A stretch of 64,000 bases of DNA from Halomonas sp. McH1-25. GTDB taxonomy: Bacteria; Pseudomonadota; Gammaproteobacteria; Pseudomonadales; Halomonadaceae. The position numbers and the translations under genes were made by a program. This document shows, one piece after another, positions 61,165-64,000 of this stretch (its first letter is position 1; every line of letters starts with the position of its first letter). The notes beneath the pieces are model-generated. The model saw only the letters and a list, made by a program, of their open reading frames with translations, was not told the DNA's origin and did not search any database. Location of the stretch: NCBI RefSeq assembly GCF_022348165.1, contig NZ_JAKRFI010000001.1, positions 124,001-188,000 of the forward strand. Direction: 5' to 3'.

Positions 61165-62260
61165 CGGCTGGCTCCTCGGTGAGCGGCGCCATGGACGTTT
61201 CGGTATCCGGTTGCATGGGGGCGAGGATGTGTCGCGGATCGAAGGCGTCGCGCAGTCCTTCGCCGATGAATACCAGCAGCGACAGCATCAGGCTCAAGGT
61301 AACGAAGGCAGTGATCCCCAGCCAAGGGGCCTGGAGGTTGTTCTTGCCTTGTGCGACCAGCTCGCCCAGCGACGGTGAGCCGGGCGGCAACCCGAAGCCC
61401 AGGAAATCCAGCGCGGTGAGGGTGGTGATCGCGCCGGTGAACAGGAAAGGAATGAAGGTCAAGGTGGCGACCATGGCATTGGGCAACACGTGCCGCCACA
61501 TGATCAGGTAGGACGGCAATCCCAGGGCACGTGCAGCGCGCACGTACTCCAGGTTGCGTGCACGCAGGAATTCTGCACGTACGATATCCACGAGGCCCAA
61601 CCACGAAAAGAGCAGCATGATGCCCAGCAGCCACCAGAGATTGGGCTCGACCAGGCTGGCCAGGATGATCAACAGGAAAAGCATCGGTAACCCGGCCCAG
61701 ATCTCCGTGAAGCGCTGGCCGATCAGATCGACCTTGCCGCCAAAATAACCCTGGATAGCGCCGACGAGAACGCCAAGTACCAGCGACCCGGCAGTCAGTA
61801 CCAATGCGAAGACGACCGAGAGCCGGAAACCGTAGATCACTCTGGCCATGACGTCACGGCCCTGATCGTCGGTCCCCAGCCAGTGCCGCCAGGTTGGCGG
61901 CGAAGGGGCAGGGTGGGAGAGATTGCGGTCCAGCGTATCGTAGCTGAAGGGAATGGGGGGCCAGAGCATCCAGCCATTGGCGGCAATCTCATCGTAGACG
62001 AACTCATCCCGGTAATCGGCAGTGGTGGGCAGGAAGCCACCGAACTCGGTTTCCGGATAGTCGACGAACAGCGGTGCGTACCAGCGGTCCTGGTACTGCA
62101 TGACGATGGGCTTGTCGTTGGCGATGAACTCCGCACCCAAACTGATCGCGAAAAGAACCACGAAGATCCAGAGCGACCATCGCGCCCGACGATTGCCACG
62201 AAAGACGGCAATGCGCCGACGGGTGATGGGTGACAGGTCTGCAAGAAAACGCGACAGCAT
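61154..62260 (-). CDS. yejE: Peptide ABC transporter permease (YejE)
   Basis: 368 residues from ATG 62260, with AGAGGAG upstream; a longer frame to 62311 is less likely because it overlaps yejB. Five or six membrane segments and the DppC-type docking loop AARALGLPSYLIMWRHVLPN. A long periplasmic N-terminal part with GTDDQGRDVMARVIYGFRLS is typical of DppC-like YejE. Four bases after yejB. Confidence 0.93.
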   Translation of the reverse strand: MLSRFLADLSPITRRRIAVFRGNRRARWSLWIFVVLFAISLGAEFIANDKPIVMQYQDRWYAPLFVDYPETEFGGFLPTTADYRDEFVYDEIAANGWMLWPPIPFSYDTLDRNLSHPAPSPPTWRHWLGTDDQGRDVMARVIYGFRLSVVFALVLTAGSLVLGVLVGAIQGYFGGKVDLIGQRFTEIWAGLPMLFLLIILASLVEPNLWWLLGIMLLFSWLGLVDIVRAEFLRARNLEYVRAARALGLPSYLIMWRHVLPNAMVATLTFIPFLFTGAITTLTALDFLGFGLPPGSPSLGELVAQGKNNLQAPWLGITAFVTLSLMLSLLVFIGEGLRDAFDPRHILAPMQPDTETSMAPLTEEPADER

Positions 62261-62264
62261 GGAA

Positions 62265-63338
62265 TCAGGCTCCTCTGGTCTCGAAGTCGATGCGTGGATC
62301 GACCCAGACATAGGTCAAGTCGGAGACTAGCTTGAGAAGGAGCCCGATCAGCGTATAGAGATACAGCGTTCCGAAAATGACCGGGTAGTCGCGTTGCATG
62401 ACCGCTTCGAAGCCGAGCAGACCGAGACCATCGAGCGAAAAGATGACTTCGATCAGCAGCGAACCCGTGAAGAAGATTCCCACCAGGGCCGAAGGCAACC
62501 CGGCGATGATGATCAGCATCGCATTGCGAAAGACGTGTCCATAGAGCACCTTGCGGTCGCTCGCGCCCTTGGCCCGTGCGGTGAGTACGTACTGCTTGTG
62601 GATCTCGTCGAGAAAGCTGTTCTTGGTCAGCATGGTCAGCGTCGCAAAGCTGCCGATGGCGGCGGCTAAGACCGGCAGCGTGATGTGCCAGAAGTAATCG
62701 CCGATTTTTCCTAGCAGGCTCAAATCGTCAAAGTAGGGCGACGTCATGCCACGTAGCGGGAAAACGTCCCAGTAGCTGCCGCCGGCAAACAGGACGATCA
62801 GCAGGATCGCGAACAGAAAACCGGGTATGGCGTAACCGACGATGACCAGTCCCGACGTCCAGACGTCGAATCTCGAGCCATGACGCAACGCCTTGCGGAT
62901 CCCTAACGGGATGGAGATCAAGTAGACGAGCAGGGTCGTCCACAACCCGAGTGAAATCGATACCGGGAGCCGTTCTATCATCAGGTCGATGACGGGACGA
63001 TCCCGGAAGAAACTGGTGCCGAAATCGAAAGTCGCATAATCGACAATCATGTTCATGAAACGCACATGGGCCGGCTCGTCGAAACCGAACTGCTCCTCGA
63101 GCTCGGCTATGAAGCGCGGGTCGACGCCTCGCGATCCGCGCGACTCGCTTCCGCCTGCGGTATCGCCACCGCCGCCGCTCATGCGTGTGCTGGCGGCACT
63201 ATCCAGCCCCTGGTAGCGCGCTAGTATCTGATCGATGGGCCCACCGGGAGCTGCCTGCACGATCACGAAATTCAGCAGCATGATTCCCAGCAGGGTGGGA
63301 ATCATCAATAGCAAGCGTCGTAGAACATAGGCAGCCAT
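62265..63338 (-). CDS. yejB: Peptide ABC transporter permease (YejB)
   Basis: 357 residues from ATG 63338 (frame open to 63410). [20 protein letters not shown] then [18 protein letters not shown] is the conserved DppB start; the docking loop is [21 protein letters not shown] Gly/Ser-rich loop with [20 protein letters not shown] is at about residues 48-75. Fourteen bases after yejA. Confidence 0.93.
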   Translation of the reverse strand: MAAYVLRRLLLMIPTLLGIMLLNFVIVQAAPGGPIDQILARYQGLDSAASTRMSGGGGDTAGGSESRGSRGVDPRFIAELEEQFGFDEPAHVRFMNMIVDYATFDFGTSFFRDRPVIDLMIERLPVSISLGLWTTLLVYLISIPLGIRKALRHGSRFDVWTSGLVIVGYAIPGFLFAILLIVLFAGGSYWDVFPLRGMTSPYFDDLSLLGKIGDYFWHITLPVLAAAIGSFATLTMLTKNSFLDEIHKQYVLTARAKGASDRKVLYGHVFRNAMLIIIAGLPSALVGIFFTGSLLIEVIFSLDGLGLLGFEAVMQRDYPVIFGTLYLYTLIGLLLKLVSDLTYVWVDPRIDFETRGA

Positions 63339-63352
63339 GGCGAGTCTCCGGC

Positions 63353-64000
63353 TCAGCGACCACCATGCTGACGCTGGTTGATGACTTGGGCGCGCTCGGG
63401 ATCGACCCACCAGGCTGCCAGATCCAGATTATATTCGGGGAAAGGCTCGGGATAGCCATACTTGTCCCAGATAGCCACCCGGGTCGCTGCCAGATGGAAC
63501 TGCGGAATCACATAGAAGCCCCAACGCAGGACGCGATCGAGTGCCTGGGCGGCGGTATCCAGCTCTTCACGGCTGCTGGCACGGATGAGCTGCTCCACGA
63601 GCGCATCGACCACGGGGTTCTTCAAGCCGATGAGATTGCGGCTCTGGGGCTGGTCGGCGTATGGCGTTGTCCAATATTCGCGTTGCTCGTTGCCGGGGTT
63701 GGCCGACTGCGGGAAGCTGCCCACGATCAGGTCGTAATCGAAATTGCGCAGCCGATTCAGGTACTGGTTGACGTCGACGATACGGATCTTGCTCTGAATG
63801 CCGATGCGTTCGAGGTTGGCCAGCAGGGGCTGAACGATACGTTCGAACTGCGCATCGTAGAGCAGCACCTCGAGCGTGAAGGGCTCTCCGGTCTTGCGGT
63901 TGACCAGCTTGCCGTTCTGGACCTCATAGCCGGCGTCTCTCAGCAGTCCCAGCGCTTCGCGCAGGCGCGGGCGCAACTCTTGCGGATGCTCGATGGGCAG
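63353..64000 (-). CDS. yejA: Peptide-binding protein YejA, C-terminal part (partial)
   Basis: The frame is open to the window edge and gives 215 residues. It begins [20 protein letters not shown], followed by [20 protein letters not shown], then [20 protein letters not shown] and [20 protein letters not shown], and ends with the YejA-type [20 protein letters not shown] segment. Periplasmic SBP_bac_5-type receptor; the signal peptide and N-terminal lobe are outside the window. Confidence 0.93.
   Translation of the reverse strand: MPIEHPQELRPRLREALGLLRDAGYEVQNGKLVNRKTGEPFTLEVLLYDAQFERIVQPLLANLERIGIQSKIRIVDVNQYLNRLRNFDYDLIVGSFPQSANPGNEQREYWTTPYADQPQSRNLIGLKNPVVDALVEQLIRASSREELDTAAQALDRVLRWGFYVIPQFHLAATRVAIWDKYGYPEPFPEYNLDLAAWWVDPERAQVINQRQHGGR

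Overview
The window is GC-rich (the 2.85-5.07 kb stretch is visibly AT-richer) and densely coded. Gene content points to a halophilic gammaproteobacterium of the Halomonadaceae (Halomonas or Chromohalobacter type): MvaT rather than H-NS, a Pseudomonas-like glucose ABC importer with its two-component system, tripartite tricarboxylate (TTT) carriers, a small DUF2795 protein and YejABEF. This placement is inferred from the proteins, not from rRNA. I saw no rRNA, tRNA, CRISPR array, IS element or prophage.

Layout. (1) 0-11.8 kb: surface polysaccharide/LPS locus. It opens with the 3' end of an mvaT gene and a short MvaT-like protein without the DNA-binding domain. A 700-bp leader with a JUMPstart/ops element precedes ugd, a family 2 glycosyltransferase, a polyprenyl-phosphate sugar transferase, an O-antigen ligase/polymerase and two family 4 glycosyltransferases. 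On the other strand are a third family 4 glycosyltransferase and a YrbL-type kinase, and then comes a ParB/sulfiredoxin-like protein of unknown role. (2) 11.8-21.7 kb: carboxylate uptake and catabolism: a TctC-like binding protein, LysR, class III CoA-transferase and HMG-CoA-lyase-like enzyme, then a PrpF/GalD-like isomerase, a second binding protein and a fused TctA-TctB permease, with a divergent LysR. (3) 21.8-33.8 kb: MATE pump, two different hipBA modules each with conspicuous operator repeats, PQQ-type sugar dehydrogenase, L,D-transpeptidase, a flavodoxin-type oxidoreductase fused to a UbiA-type prenyltransferase, a DUF3311 protein plus Na+/solute symporter, an internally deleted metallo-beta-lactamase-fold pseudogene, a Rossmann-like protein and a Yip1 membrane protein. 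(4) 33.9-42.4 kb: Zn alcohol dehydrogenase with a membrane-protein partner, glutaminase, an Asn/Gln-rich secreted repeat protein, three envelope-associated genes (DUF3618, holin-like, apolipoprotein-like), a chemoreceptor and a small unknown protein. (5) 42.5-55 kb: PncC and NadE (NAD metabolism), a cation/proton antiporter, DUF2795, a response regulator/histidine kinase pair followed by a complete sugar ABC importer, and a SulP anion transporter. (6) 55-64 kb: an unknown protein, RarD, an omega-amidase-like nitrilase, RsuA, an endonuclease-III-like protein and the yejABEF peptide importer (yejA cut by the window end).

How it fits together. The locus at 0-9 kb looks like one long RfaH-type antiterminated transcript. 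The two TTT blocks probably import carboxylic acids that are then isomerised (GalD-like) or activated and cleaved (CoA-transferase plus lyase). The histidine kinase/regulator pair sits directly upstream of the sugar importer with a perfect 9+9 dyad between them. The most unusual items are the oxidoreductase-UbiA fusion next to a hipBA operator array with exact 50-bp spacing, the secreted N/Q-rich repeat protein, the truncated MvaT paralogue, and the pseudogene remnant hidden in an apparently empty gap.
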